Below, piece by piece: positions 1 through 8,874 of a DNA stretch of 64,000 nt. Position 1 is the stretch's first letter. Each line of letters opens with the position of its first letter. Position numbers and translations under genes: made by a program. The notes under the pieces were generated by a model. That model saw only the letters and a list, made by a program, of their open reading frames with translations. It did no database searches and was not told where the DNA came from. Origin of the DNA: DATFQI01 sp963831105 (GTDB taxonomy: Bacteria > Actinomycetota > Thermoleophilia > Solirubrobacterales > Solirubrobacteraceae); NCBI GenBank assembly GCA_963831105.1, contig CAWHOS010000005.1, positions 186,001 through 250,000 on the forward strand, read 5' to 3'.

Positions 1-1
1 C

Positions 2-1093
2 ATGATCGCCGCGGCGCTGCTGCTGACGCGCTTCGACTACGCCTTCCTGACCGCGCGCGGCTACATCGACATCCCCTACATGGCGATGGTCGTGTGGGCG
101 GCGGCGCTGGAGGCCCAGCGCCCGCGCCGCGGCGTGCCCGTGCTCGTGCTGCTCGCGCTCGCCGGCCTGCTGCGCCCGGAGGCGTGGGTGCTGGCGGCCT
201 TCTACTGGTGCTGGGTGGCCTGGAGCGCGAGCTGGCGCGACCGGTTCCTGTACGCCGCGCTGGCCGCGGTCGGGCCGGTGCTGTGGGCGGCGACGGACTT
301 CGCGGTCACCGGCGACCCGCTGTTCTCGGTGCACTACACGAGCTCCTCGGCCGAGGAGCTGGGCCGCAGCCTGCCGCTCTCCGAGCTGCCGTCGGCGATG
401 CCGGAGTTCTTCGCCAACCTCGTCAAGCTGCCCGTGCTGGTGGCGGCCGCGCTCGGCCTGGTGATCGCGGTGGTCGCCGTGCCCCGCCGGGCGGCCGCGC
501 CGCTCGCGCTGCTCATCGCGGGGATCGCCACGTTCGTGCTGATCGGGATCGCGGGCGCCTCGGCGATCGAGCGCTACCTCGCGATCGCCGCGGTCGCGCT
601 GCTCGTCTTCGCGGCGGTCACGTTCGGCGGCTTCACGCTGCTGCAGGAGGGCAGGCTGCGCACGGGCTGGACGATCGCCTCGTTGCTCGTGGTCGTCTTC
701 GGCGTCGTGTGGACCGCGATCCACATCGACCTCAAGCGCTTCGACGCGGAGCTGAGCTTCCGCGGCGCCGCGCACGACTCGCTCGTGGAGGTCCTGCGCG
801 ACCCCGAGGTCCGCGCCGGCCTGCGCTGCGGGCCGCTGACGCTGCCCAACCACAAGCTCGTGCCGGACTCGCGCTGGATCGCCGACCTGCCCTACGAGAA
901 GGTCCGCGCCCGCGCCGACCCGAAGCTGCGCCCGCAGCCGCGCAAGGGCGTCGGGATCTACGTGACGAGCCGCTTCGCGCTGTTCAAGCACTCGCTGACG
1001 AGCCCGAGCGACTCCGTGCTGATCCAGTCGCCGCCGCCCGGCTTCGACCGCGTGAAGGTCACCCGCTACTACTCGGCGTACGTCTCGTGCTGA
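2..1093 (+). CDS. polytopic membrane glycosyltransferase (partial, 5' end outside window)
   Basis: This is the C-terminal part (about 363 residues visible) of a multi-pass membrane protein resembling GT-C type (PMT/ArnT-like) glycosyltransferases, which move a sugar from a polyprenyl-phosphate donor on the outer membrane face. Alternating hydrophobic segments fill residues 1-240 and a soluble tail follows. The ATG at position 2 is simply the first in the window; the catalytic N-terminal loop with the acidic residues is missing, so the real start is upstream. The next gene starts inside its last codons (GTGCTGA overlap) and is also a GT-C-like protein, so they are probably co-expressed. The substrate cannot be told. 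Confidence 0.6.
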   Translation: MIAAALLLTRFDYAFLTARGYIDIPYMAMVVWAAALEAQRPRRGVPVLVLLALAGLLRPEAWVLAAFYWCWVAWSASWRDRFLYAALAAVGPVLWAATDFAVTGDPLFSVHYTSSSAEELGRSLPLSELPSAMPEFFANLVKLPVLVAAALGLVIAVVAVPRRAAAPLALLIAGIATFVLIGIAGASAIERYLAIAAVALLVFAAVTFGGFTLLQEGRLRTGWTIASLLVVVFGVVWTAIHIDLKRFDAELSFRGAAHDSLVEVLRDPEVRAGLRCGPLTLPNHKLVPDSRWIADLPYEKVRARADPKLRPQPRKGVGIYVTSRFALFKHSLTSPSDSVLIQSPPPGFDRVKVTRYYSAYVSC

Positions 1094-2793
1094 GGCCGGC
1101 GGCGGCCATCCGGCGCGGCCCCAGCCGCGGCTGGCGGCGGGAGCGCGGCTGGCTGCTGGCGGCCGCCGGGATCGTCGCCGGGGCGCTCGTGCTGCGCCTG
1201 TGGGGGATCTCCCACGGCCTGCCCTACGTCTACAACGCCGACGAGAACGCCCACTTCGTGCCGCGCGCGGTCGGGATGTTCGGGCACTCCTACAACCCGG
1301 GCTACTTCGTCAACCCGCCCGCCTACACGTACCTGCTGCACGTGGTCTTCGACCTGCGCTTCGGCGGCCGGGCCGGGGTGGGGGAGGCGATGGCGACCGA
1401 CCGCACGAGCGTGTTCGAGGCCGCGCGGATCACCGCCGCGATCCTGGGGACGGGCGCGGTCGCGCTGCTGGCGTGGGCCGGGCGCCGCCTCATGGGCGGG
1501 GCGGCGGGCCTGATCGCGGGCGCGCTGCTGGCGGTCGCGTTCCTGCCCGTGCACTACTCCCACCTGGCGCTCAACGACGCGCCGACGCTCGCGCCGGTCT
1601 GCCTCGCGCTGCTGGGCGTCGCGACGATCTTCCGCCACAACGGCTACGGCGGCTATGCGATCGCCGGCCTCGCGCTCGGCGTGGCGTGCGCGACGAAGTA
1701 CACGGCGGGGATCCTCGTGCTCACGATCGCCGCCGCGGCGCTCGCCACACCCGTTCCGGGTCCTCGGCTCCGCGGCCTGCTGCTCGCGGGGGTGCTCGCC
1801 CTCGTCGGCTTCGTGATCGCCAACCCGTTCGCCGTGCTCGACTGGGACGCGTTCCGGGACGGCATCAGCCACCAGTCCGAGGCCTCGGGCGACGGCGGCG
1901 GCAAGCTCGGGCTCTCGACCGACAGCGGGATCGTCTACTACCTCGGCACCGCGACCTGGGGGCTCGGCTGGCTCCCGGCGCTGGCCGCCGTGGCCGGCGC
2001 GGCCGGGCTGCTGCTGCGCGACCGCCGGCTGGCCGCGGTGCTGATCCCGGCGCCGCTGATCTTCCTGGCCTTCATGGGCACCCAGGACCGCTTCTTCGCC
2101 CGCTGGCTGCTGCCGGTCTACCCGCTGCTGTGCATGCTCGCGGCCTGGGCGGTGGTGGCCGCCGCGGTCTGGCTGGCGCCCCGCGTGCGGCGGCGCACGG
2201 GCCTCGTGGCCGGCATCCTCGGCGCGCTGCTGTGCGCGCAAGGGCTGGTGTTCTCCGTGCACAACGACCTCGTGCTGGCGCGCCCCGACACCCGCCAGCT
2301 CGCCCGCGACTGGATGGTCGAGAACGTCCCGATCCGCTCCAAGGTCGTGGTCGAGCCGTTCGTGCCCGCGGCCTGGGCGGCGGATGCCGGCAGCGTCCGC
2401 GGCGGAACCGGCAACGGCTTCCGCTGGAACAAGTGGCCGACCACGCGCGCGCCGAACTCCGCCGGCGGCGGCGTGATCCGCTTCGAGGACTACGAGCGCT
2501 TCACCCGCCCGGCGCTGCTGAGCTCCTATGCGCGCGGCGGCTTCTGCTGGGTCGTGACGGGCTCCACCCAGTACGGGCGCGCCTTCGCGGAGCCGCGCGA
2601 GGTGCCCGACGCGATCCGCTACTACGCGGCGCTCGAGCGCGAGGGCGAGCTGGTCTACGAGGTCCGCCCGGACGAGGGCGGCACGGGCCGGCAGCCGTTC
2701 TCCTACGACTTCTCGTTCAACGCCTATCCGCTCTCGTACGACCGGATGGGGCCGGAGGTGCGGATCTACGAGCTCTCAGGCGGCCGCTGCTGA
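1087..2793 (+). CDS. glycosyltransferase family 39-like membrane protein
   Basis: Predicted protein of 568 residues with about ten membrane segments. Near the N-terminus, after the first membrane helix, the motif YNADENAHFVPRAV resembles the acidic DE(N) loop motif of GT-C/PMT-type glycosyltransferases that bind a polyprenyl-phosphate sugar. A soluble C-terminal domain of about 180 residues follows the last helix. The GTG at 1087 is chosen because it overlaps the stop of the preceding gene and lies just before the first hydrophobic segment; no other good start exists nearby. Acceptor and sugar are unknown; cell-envelope glycan or protein glycosylation is the usual role of the family. Confidence 0.7.
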   Translation: MLRPAAAIRRGPSRGWRRERGWLLAAAGIVAGALVLRLWGISHGLPYVYNADENAHFVPRAVGMFGHSYNPGYFVNPPAYTYLLHVVFDLRFGGRAGVGEAMATDRTSVFEAARITAAILGTGAVALLAWAGRRLMGGAAGLIAGALLAVAFLPVHYSHLALNDAPTLAPVCLALLGVATIFRHNGYGGYAIAGLALGVACATKYTAGILVLTIAAAALATPVPGPRLRGLLLAGVLALVGFVIANPFAVLDWDAFRDGISHQSEASGDGGGKLGLSTDSGIVYYLGTATWGLGWLPALAAVAGAAGLLLRDRRLAAVLIPAPLIFLAFMGTQDRFFARWLLPVYPLLCMLAAWAVVAAAVWLAPRVRRRTGLVAGILGALLCAQGLVFSVHNDLVLARPDTRQLARDWMVENVPIRSKVVVEPFVPAAWAADAGSVRGGTGNGFRWNKWPTTRAPNSAGGGVIRFEDYERFTRPALLSSYARGGFCWVVTGSTQYGRAFAEPREVPDAIRYYAALEREGELVYEVRPDEGGTGRQPFSYDFSFNAYPLSYDRMGPEVRIYELSGGRC

Positions 2794-2816
2794 CCGTCGG
2801 TAGTTCCCGGGTCACC

Positions 2817-2822
2817 TATCCT
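2817..2822 (+). promoter_or_regulatory. candidate -10 box of the rib operon
   Basis: TATCCT ends 12 nt before the ribD start codon, with no Shine-Dalgarno sequence between them. This fits a promoter giving a very short leader, a layout that recurs throughout the window. No FMN riboswitch is possible in the 41-bp gap before ribD. Confidence 0.4.
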
Positions 2823-2834
2823 CCGGTCTGCACC

Positions 2835-3956
2835 ATGACCCAGCTCCTGCAGACCGACCACGTCCACCTCGCACGCGCGATCGAGATCGCCGAGGGTGGC
2901 CGCGGGAGGACCTCGCCGAACCCGATGGTCGGCGCCGTCGTCGTCCGTGACGGCGAGGTGCTGGGGGAGGGCTTCCACGCCGCGCACGGAGAGGCCCACG
3001 CCGAGCGCGAGGCGCTGGCCGCCTGCGACGGCGTCGACACCGCGGGCGCGACGATGTACGTCTCGCTGGAGCCGTGCTGCCACACCGGGCACACCCCGCC
3101 GTGCACGGACGCGATCCTCGAGGCCGGGATCTCCCGCCTGGTGGTCGCCTCCGACGACCCGACGGAGAAGGCCTCGGGCCGCGGGCTGGGGATCCTGCGC
3201 GACGAGGGCGTGGAGATCGTGGTCGCCGAGGGCGAGGTCGCCGCGCGCGCCCGCCTGCTCAACCAGCCGTTCCGCAAGCACGCCCGCACGGGCCTGCCGT
3301 GGGTCCTGTTCAAGTCCGCGATGACGCTCGACGGCAAGGTCGCCACCCGTACTGGCGACTCGAAGTGGATCTCGGGCGACGACTCGCGCCGCGTCGCGCA
3401 CCGCTGGCGCTCGGAGTGCGACGCCGTCGCCTGCGGGATCGGCACGGCGCTCGCCGACGACCCGCAGCTCACGGCGCGGGTCGAGAACGTCCACCGCCAG
3501 CCGCGCCGGGTCGTCTTCGACTCGGAGGCCCGGCTGCCGCTGGACTCCGCGCTGATCCAGAGCGCCCCCGAGCTGCCGCTGACCGTCGTCGTCTCGCGCG
3601 CCTCCTCGCGCCGGGCCACCGACGGCCTCGAGGCCGCGGGCGCCGACGTGATCGTCGCCACCGGCGAGAACGAGCCGGCGCGCGTGAAGAACGCGCTGGT
3701 CCAGCTCGGCGCCGCCGGCGTCACCTCGATCCTGCTCGAGGGCGGCCCGCACCTGGCGGGCGCCTTCCTCGACGCCGGCGAGGTCGACGAGATCCGCCTG
3801 TTCGTGGCCCCCGTGGTCGTCGGCGGCTCCGCCGCGCGCGACCCGCTCGAGGGCGAGGGCGTCGAGCGGATCGCCGAGGCCGCCCGCGCGCTCACGCTCG
3901 AGTGCCAGCGGGTCGCCGACGACGTCCTGATCTCCGCCCGCATGCGGGAGTGGTAG
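2835..3956 (+). CDS. ribD: bifunctional diaminohydroxyphosphoribosylaminopyrimidine deaminase / 5-amino-6-(5-phosphoribosylamino)uracil reductase
   Basis: A 373-residue RibD, catalysing the deamination and reduction steps after GTP cyclohydrolase II in riboflavin synthesis. The N-terminal deaminase domain (about residues 1-150) has the zinc site: HAE within GEAHAEREAL and the PCCHTGHTPPC segment. The C-terminal domain (about 150-370) is the NADPH-dependent reductase, with FKSAMTLDGKVAT and the ILLEGGPHLAGAF glycine-rich region. Length is normal for the fusion. It is the first gene of ribD-ribE-ribBA-ribH; the 41-bp upstream gap contains a TATCCT box but no room for an FMN riboswitch. Confidence 0.95.
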   Translation: MTQLLQTDHVHLARAIEIAEGGRGRTSPNPMVGAVVVRDGEVLGEGFHAAHGEAHAEREALAACDGVDTAGATMYVSLEPCCHTGHTPPCTDAILEAGISRLVVASDDPTEKASGRGLGILRDEGVEIVVAEGEVAARARLLNQPFRKHARTGLPWVLFKSAMTLDGKVATRTGDSKWISGDDSRRVAHRWRSECDAVACGIGTALADDPQLTARVENVHRQPRRVVFDSEARLPLDSALIQSAPELPLTVVVSRASSRRATDGLEAAGADVIVATGENEPARVKNALVQLGAAGVTSILLEGGPHLAGAFLDAGEVDEIRLFVAPVVVGGSAARDPLEGEGVERIAEAARALTLECQRVADDVLISARMREW

Positions 3957-3960
3957 GGGG

Positions 3961-4545
3961 ATGTTCACCGGGCTCGTCGCCGACAAGGGCACCGTTACCG
4001 CGGTGGACGCCACGCAGGACGGCGTGCGCCTGGCCGTGAGCACCGCGCTGGCGCCGGAGATCGCCGAGGGCGACTCCGTGGCCGTCAACGGCGTCTGCCT
4101 GACCGCCACCTCGATCGCGGACGGCCGCTTCAGCGCCGACGTGATGCACGAGACGCTGCGGCGCTCCTCGCTGGCCGAGGTCGCGGAGGGCGCGGAGGTC
4201 AACCTCGAGCTGCCGCTGCGCGCCTCGGACCGCCTCGGCGGCCACGTGGTGCAGGGCCACGTCGACGGCCTCGGGACGATCCGCGAGGTGCGCGAGGACG
4301 GCTTCTCCCGCGTGGTGGAGATCGCCGCGCCGGCGGACACGCTGCGTTACGTGGTCGAGAAGGGCTCGATCGCCGTCGACGGCATCTCGCTCACGGTGGC
4401 GTCTGTGACGGCTGACACGTTCAGCGTGGCCCTGATCCCCGAGACTCTGGAGCGCACCAATCTCGGCGCCGCCGCCCCGGGGCAGCCGGTCAACCTGGAG
4501 GTGGACGTGTTGGCGAAGTACGTCGAAAAGCTGGTCGCGCGATGA
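3961..4545 (+). CDS. ribE: riboflavin synthase, alpha subunit
   Basis: A 194-residue riboflavin synthase, which dismutates two molecules of 6,7-dimethyl-8-ribityllumazine into riboflavin and the pyrimidinedione. It begins MFTGLV, the family's invariant start, and shows the two internally repeated lumazine-binding barrels: VAVNGVCLTAT in the first, and GSIAVDGISLTVAS in the second, with GHVVQGHVDG at the barrel junction. The start lies four bases after the ribD stop and a purine-rich GGGGG run directly precedes it. The next gene overlaps it as ATGA. Confidence 0.95.
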   Translation: MFTGLVADKGTVTAVDATQDGVRLAVSTALAPEIAEGDSVAVNGVCLTATSIADGRFSADVMHETLRRSSLAEVAEGAEVNLELPLRASDRLGGHVVQGHVDGLGTIREVREDGFSRVVEIAAPADTLRYVVEKGSIAVDGISLTVASVTADTFSVALIPETLERTNLGAAAPGQPVNLEVDVLAKYVEKLVAR

Positions 4546-5849
4546 GCAGGGAGCCGTTCAGCACCGTCGAGGAGGCGCTCGAGGACATCCGCGCGGGGCG
4601 GATGGTCGTGGTCTGCGACGACGAGGACCGCGAGAACGAGGGCGACCTCACGATGGCCGCCCAGTTCTGCACGCCCGAGGCGATCAACTTCATGGCCAAG
4701 GAGGGGCGCGGCCTGATCTGCCTCGCCCTGGAGCCCGATCGTTGCGAGGAGCTCGGCCTGGACCTGATGGCGGCCAAGAACGAGTCGCCGTTCGAGACCG
4801 CGTTCACCGTCTCGATCGAGGCCCGCGACGGCGTCACGACCGGCATCTCGGCCGCCGACCGCGCCCGCACCGTCCAGGTGGCGATCGACCCCAAGTCCGC
4901 GCCGCACGACCTCGTCCAGCCCGGCCACATCTTCCCGCTGAAGGCCAAGGCCGGCGGCGTGCTGGAGCGCACGGGCCAGACGGAGGCCGCCGTCGATCTC
5001 GCCCGCCTGGCGGGGCTGAACCCGTCGGGCGTGATCTGCGAGGTCATGAACGACGACGGGACGATGGCCCGGGTCCCCGACCTGGTGCGCTACTGCCAGC
5101 GCCACGAGCTGAAGATGATCACGGTCGCCGACCTGATCGCCTACCGGCGCCGCCACGACAAGCTGATCGAGCGGGTCGTGACGACCCGCCTGCCGACGGC
5201 CTACGGCGACTTCGACGTCGTCGGCTACCGCTCGCTGGTCGACGACAAGCATCACGTCGCGATGGTCAAGGGCGAGGTCGACGGCGCCGCGGACGTGCTC
5301 GTCCGCGTGCACTCGGAGTGCCTCACCGGCGACGTCTTCCACTCCTTGCGCTGCGACTGCGGCGAGCAGCTCGAGTCGGCGCTGTCGATGATCGAGCGCG
5401 AGGGCTCCGGCGTGCTGCTCTACCTCGCCCAGGAGGGCCGCGGGATCGGCCTGCTGAACAAGCTCAAGGCCTACAACCTCCAGGACCAGGGGCTCGACAC
5501 GGTCGACGCCAACCTCGAGCTCGGCCTGCCCGTCGACCTGCGCGACTACGGCATCGGAGCGCAGATCCTCGCCGACCTCGGCCTGAGCTCGATCCGGATC
5601 CTCACCAACAACCCGAAGAAGATCCGCGGACTCGAGGGCTACGGCCTGTCGGTGGCCGAGCAGATCCCGATCGTGCACGCCGCCAACCCGCACAACCAGC
5701 GCTACCTGGAGGCCAAGCGCGACCGCCTCGGCCACGCGCTCCACCACCAGGGGCTGCCGCTCGACGAGCAGATGGTCCACGCCGAGCACGAGCATGACCG
5801 CGACGCCGCGGGCGTACCCCGGCCGGCCACGCGGGACAAGACGACGTGA
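4542..5849 (+). CDS. ribBA: bifunctional 3,4-dihydroxy-2-butanone-4-phosphate synthase / GTP cyclohydrolase II
   Basis: A 435-residue fusion providing both precursors of riboflavin. Residues 1-205 are the DHBP synthase domain, with the acidic DDEDRENEGDL motif and RPGHIF-equivalent QPGHIFPLKAK. Residues 206-400 are GTP cyclohydrolase II, with the zinc ligands CLTGDVFHSLRCDCG and the catalytic EGRGIGLLNKL. Start ATG overlaps the ribE stop (ATGA), indicating translational coupling. The tail after about residue 400 is His/Glu/Asp-rich and without clear function. Confidence 0.95.
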   Translation: MSREPFSTVEEALEDIRAGRMVVVCDDEDRENEGDLTMAAQFCTPEAINFMAKEGRGLICLALEPDRCEELGLDLMAAKNESPFETAFTVSIEARDGVTTGISAADRARTVQVAIDPKSAPHDLVQPGHIFPLKAKAGGVLERTGQTEAAVDLARLAGLNPSGVICEVMNDDGTMARVPDLVRYCQRHELKMITVADLIAYRRRHDKLIERVVTTRLPTAYGDFDVVGYRSLVDDKHHVAMVKGEVDGAADVLVRVHSECLTGDVFHSLRCDCGEQLESALSMIEREGSGVLLYLAQEGRGIGLLNKLKAYNLQDQGLDTVDANLELGLPVDLRDYGIGAQILADLGLSSIRILTNNPKKIRGLEGYGLSVAEQIPIVHAANPHNQRYLEAKRDRLGHALHHQGLPLDEQMVHAEHEHDRDAAGVPRPATRDKTT

Positions 5850-6286
5850 GCGACGCCGCCTCCCGCTATGCGATCGCGATCGGGCGCTTCTACGAGGATC
5901 TGGCCGACCGCCTGATCGCGGGCGCCCAGCGCGCCTTCGTCGAGGCAACGGGCGACGCCGCCGACGTCTACGACGTACCCGGCGCCTTCGAGCTGCCGCT
6001 GGCCGCCGCCTACCTGGCCGAGACCGGGCGCTACGCCGGCGTCGCCTGCCTCGGCGCGGTGATCCGCGGCGAGACCGACCACTACGACTACGTCTGCGCC
6101 GAGGCCGCCCGCGGCATCCAGGACGTCCAGCTGCGCACGGGCATCCCGTGCTCGTTCGGCGTGCTGACGGTGGAGAACATGGACCAGGCGCTGGCCCGCA
6201 CCGGCGGCGGCAAGCGCGACCAGGGCGAGCACGCAGCGCAGGCCGTGCTCCAGCTCTCCGCGCTGCGGCGCGACCTCGGCGTCTAG
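5846..6286 (+). CDS. ribH: 6,7-dimethyl-8-ribityllumazine synthase
   Basis: Lumazine synthase of 146 residues, which condenses the ribitylaminopyrimidine with dihydroxybutanone phosphate; the family forms pentamers or 60-mer capsids. Recognisable parts are IAIGRFYEDLADRLIAGA near the N-terminus, VPGAFELPLAA, the substrate loop GAVIRGETDHYDYVC and FGVLTVENMDQA. The GTG start overlaps the ribBA stop (GTGA). It ends the operon and converges on an oxidoreductase gene 8 bp away, with a small hairpin across both stop codons. Confidence 0.95.
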   Translation: MSDAASRYAIAIGRFYEDLADRLIAGAQRAFVEATGDAADVYDVPGAFELPLAAAYLAETGRYAGVACLGAVIRGETDHYDYVCAEAARGIQDVQLRTGIPCSFGVLTVENMDQALARTGGGKRDQGEHAAQAVLQLSALRRDLGV

Positions 6287-6300
6287 ACGCGCGCCTAGAC
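6281..6300. terminator. small bidirectional hairpin across two convergent stop codons
   Basis: GTCTAG, eight bases, then CTAGAC: the inverted repeat contains the TAG stop of ribH on the plus strand and the TAG stop of the oxidoreductase on the minus strand. The stem is only 6 bp and no U-tract follows, so it may serve as an mRNA 3' end rather than a strong terminator. Confidence 0.35.
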
Positions 6301-7536
6301 GAGCGCCACGGTCCGGCCCTCGCGGCGCGAGGTCTCGGCCGCGAACGCGATCCGGTGCGACTCGAGCGTGTGCCGGGGCGTGGTCGGCACGAGTGCCGGG
6401 TCGCCGGCCTCCACCGCCGCGACGAAGTCGGCCATCACGCCGTCGTCGCCGCCGCCGTGGCCGGTCAGGACCCCGCCGCCCGGGACGTCGTACCACGTGG
6501 TGGTGCGGGTCAGGAAGTCGTAGACCTCGACCGTGGCGCCGTTGCCGCGCAGCTCGCCGCGGGTGCCGAAGATCCGCGTCTCGCGGTCGCGCATCCGTGT
6601 GAACGCCGTCATCGTCAGGCTCGCCGTCGCGCCGCCCTCGTAGGCGAGCGAGACGACCTGGTGGTCGACGACGTCGTTGTCGGACGCCCACACGCAGCGC
6701 CCGTACGGCCCCTCGCGCAGCGCGAGCTCGACCTGCTCGGGCTCCGGCGGCCAGGCGACGACGTCGACGGGCCAGCCCGTATCGCCGCGCTCGGCCGGCT
6801 CGAGGTAGATCCGGCGGGCGGAGTAGGGGCAGGACCGCTCGATCGCGCAGTCCAGGCAGCGGTCGCCGGCGCCCTCGGGCCGGTGCTCGGGCCGCAGGCG
6901 GCCGAGGCTGCCGAACGAGGAGACCCGCTCGCAGCGCGCCCCGACGACGTGCGAGAGCCAGTCGAGGTCGTGGCAGCACTTGGCCAGCAGCATCGGGCCG
7001 GCCTCGTCCTCGCGGCGCCAGTTGCCGCGCACGTAGGAGTGCGCGTGATGCCAGAAGCCGACGGGCTCGAGGTGCTCGACGCTGACGACGTCGCCGACCG
7101 CGCCCTCGTCGAGCAGCCGCCGCACGAGCTTCGTGTACTCCGTGTAGCGCAGCACGTGCGCGACCGCCGCCACGACCCCGGCGCGCTCGACCGCCTCCGC
7201 GATCGCCACGCACTCCGCCTCCGTGGTCGCCAGCGGCTTCTCGATCAGCAGCGCGTAGCCCTGCTCGGCGAGGGCGATCGCGGGCTCGGTGTGCTCGCGG
7301 TCGAGCGTGGCGACGACCGCCGCGTCGGCGACGCGGCCGTTGCCGAGCGCCTCGCGCCAGTCCGCGAAGCACAGGTCGGGATGGACGCCGTGGGCGTCGG
7401 CGAGCGCCGCGCGGCGGTCCTCGCGCGGCTCGGCCACCGCGACGACGCGCGCCCGCTCGGGGTGGCGCGCGGCCCATCCGGCGAACGTCGCGCCGCGCGA
7501 GCCGCCACCGGCGATCAGCAGCTCGACGGGCGCCAT
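6295..7536 (-). CDS. Gfo/Idh/MocA-family oxidoreductase
   Basis: A 413-residue NAD(P)-dependent dehydrogenase of the Gfo/Idh/MocA family, typically acting on sugars, inositols or their derivatives. The N-terminal Rossmann fold starts with LLIAGGGSRG and includes the diagnostic EKPLATTEAE; the C-terminal alpha/beta domain carries substrate-binding residues. An unusual Cys-rich insert (CLDCAIERSCPYSARR, about residue 230) suggests a structural metal site. The ATG overlaps the stop of the upstream sugar-binding lipoprotein gene (TGATG), so both genes are probably one sugar-uptake and catabolism unit. Confidence 0.85.
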   Translation of the reverse strand: MAPVELLIAGGGSRGATFAGWAARHPERARVVAVAEPREDRRAALADAHGVHPDLCFADWREALGNGRVADAAVVATLDREHTEPAIALAEQGYALLIEKPLATTEAECVAIAEAVERAGVVAAVAHVLRYTEYTKLVRRLLDEGAVGDVVSVEHLEPVGFWHHAHSYVRGNWRREDEAGPMLLAKCCHDLDWLSHVVGARCERVSSFGSLGRLRPEHRPEGAGDRCLDCAIERSCPYSARRIYLEPAERGDTGWPVDVVAWPPEPEQVELALREGPYGRCVWASDNDVVDHQVVSLAYEGGATASLTMTAFTRMRDRETRIFGTRGELRGNGATVEVYDFLTRTTTWYDVPGGGVLTGHGGGDDGVMADFVAAVEAGDPALVPTTPRHTLESHRIAFAAETSRREGRTVALV

Positions 7537-8832
7537 CAGAAGCTGGCGAGCGCCTTCTCGATCTGCTCCTGGCCCTGCTTGAGCGCGTCCTCGGGGCTCT
7601 GCTGGCCCGCGATCGCCGCGTTGACGTTCTTGTAGATCGCCTCGGAGATCTGCGGATAGACGGGCGAGACGGGCCGCGACGTCGCGTTCTCGACCGCCGT
7701 CAGCAGCTCCTTGGCGTACGGGAGCGTCTTGACGACCGACTCGTCGTCGTAGAGCTGGGGCATCGTCGGCGGGAGCGCGTACTTCGCCGCGTCGCGCTTG
7801 AGCGTCTCCTCGGAGGTCCAGTAGTCGAGCCACACGACCGAGGCCTCCGGGACGTCGGTGAACGCGCTGATGACCGGGCCGTTACCGCCCAGCACGCCGC
7901 CGTCGCCCGCGCCCTCGAACGGCGGCAGTGGCGAGACGGCGAACTTGTCCTTGACCTTGGGCGCCTTCTTGCCGAGCGCGTAGGCGTAGCTCCAGTTGCG
8001 CATGAACGTCGCCTTGCCGGACTCGAACGAGATCCGCGCCGGCTCCTCCATGTACGTCCGGCTCGCCTTGACGGCGCCGCCGGACTTCATGCCGTCGACC
8101 ATCAGCTGCAGCGCCTTGAGGTTCTCGGGCGAGTCGAGCTCGGCCTTGGTGCCGTCCTCGGAGAGGATCTTGCCGCCGGCCGCCGAGGAGAGCTCGACGA
8201 AGTTGCAGGTCAGGCCCTCGTACGGCGCGCCCTGGTAGGCGAAGCCGTCGTTGGCGGCACCCTTCTCATAGAGCTCCTGCCAGGTCGCGGGCGGCTCCTC
8301 GACCTGGTCGGTGCGGCGGTACAACAGGCCCGCGCCGGTCACCTGCGGCAGGCCCCAGAGCTTGCCGTCGTAGTCGTAGGAGGACAGCGTGGACTCGATG
8401 AACTCGTCCTTGCGCGGCTTCGCGTAGTCGCTGAGGTCCATGATCCAGCCCTGCTGGGCGAACTCGGCGGTCCAGATGATGTCCGACTGCAGGACGTCGC
8501 ACTCGTCGGACTTGGCCTGCGCGCGCTGGATGAACTGGTTGCGGACCTCGGTCGCGTCGGTGGCCAGCTCGCGCTTGACGACCTTCAGCCCGTCGGCCTC
8601 GTGCTCTTTGTTGAAGAGCTTGATGGCCTCGGTCAGCGCGCCGCTGGTGTCCTTGCCGGCGCACATCGTGACCGTGCCCTTCGCGCCCTGCGCCGCCTCG
8701 AGCGTGGGCGCCTTCTTGCTGCCCTTCGTCGAGATCTGCCGATGAGTCGGCGCCGCCGGAGCTGCCGTCGTCACCGCACCCCGCGAGCCCGAGCACGCCC
8801 ACCGTCACCGCCACAGCCAGTCTGTGCGTCAT
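7536..8832 (-). CDS. ABC-transporter substrate-binding lipoprotein, sugar type (apparent frameshift)
   Basis: Extracellular solute-binding protein of family 1, about 430 residues once the frame is repaired. A strong GGGAGGT Shine-Dalgarno precedes ATG at 8832, which encodes a lipoprotein signal ending LAGCGDD (lipobox LAGC). After SGGADSS the reading frame breaks at about 8728-8750, and the mature domain continues in another frame from ISTKGSKKAP to the C-terminal EKALASF. One extra base, or two missing, explains it. No permease or ATPase genes are nearby, so it would use transport components elsewhere. Downstream is a coupled Gfo/Idh dehydrogenase. Sequence error seems more likely than a true pseudogene, because the rest is intact. 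Confidence 0.8.
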
Positions 8833-8874
8833 CTCATGACCTCCCGCCGGGAGCTTCCCCAGGAAGGCGCTCGG

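Noticed and set aside
2766..4340. Long open frame of 524 codons on the minus strand opposite ribD/ribE
   Set aside because: It is the mirror of a real GC-rich gene, has Arg/Asp/Gly-biased composition and no family motif. Many such long antisense frames in this window (for example 39284-41491, 56483-59287) were dropped for the same reason.
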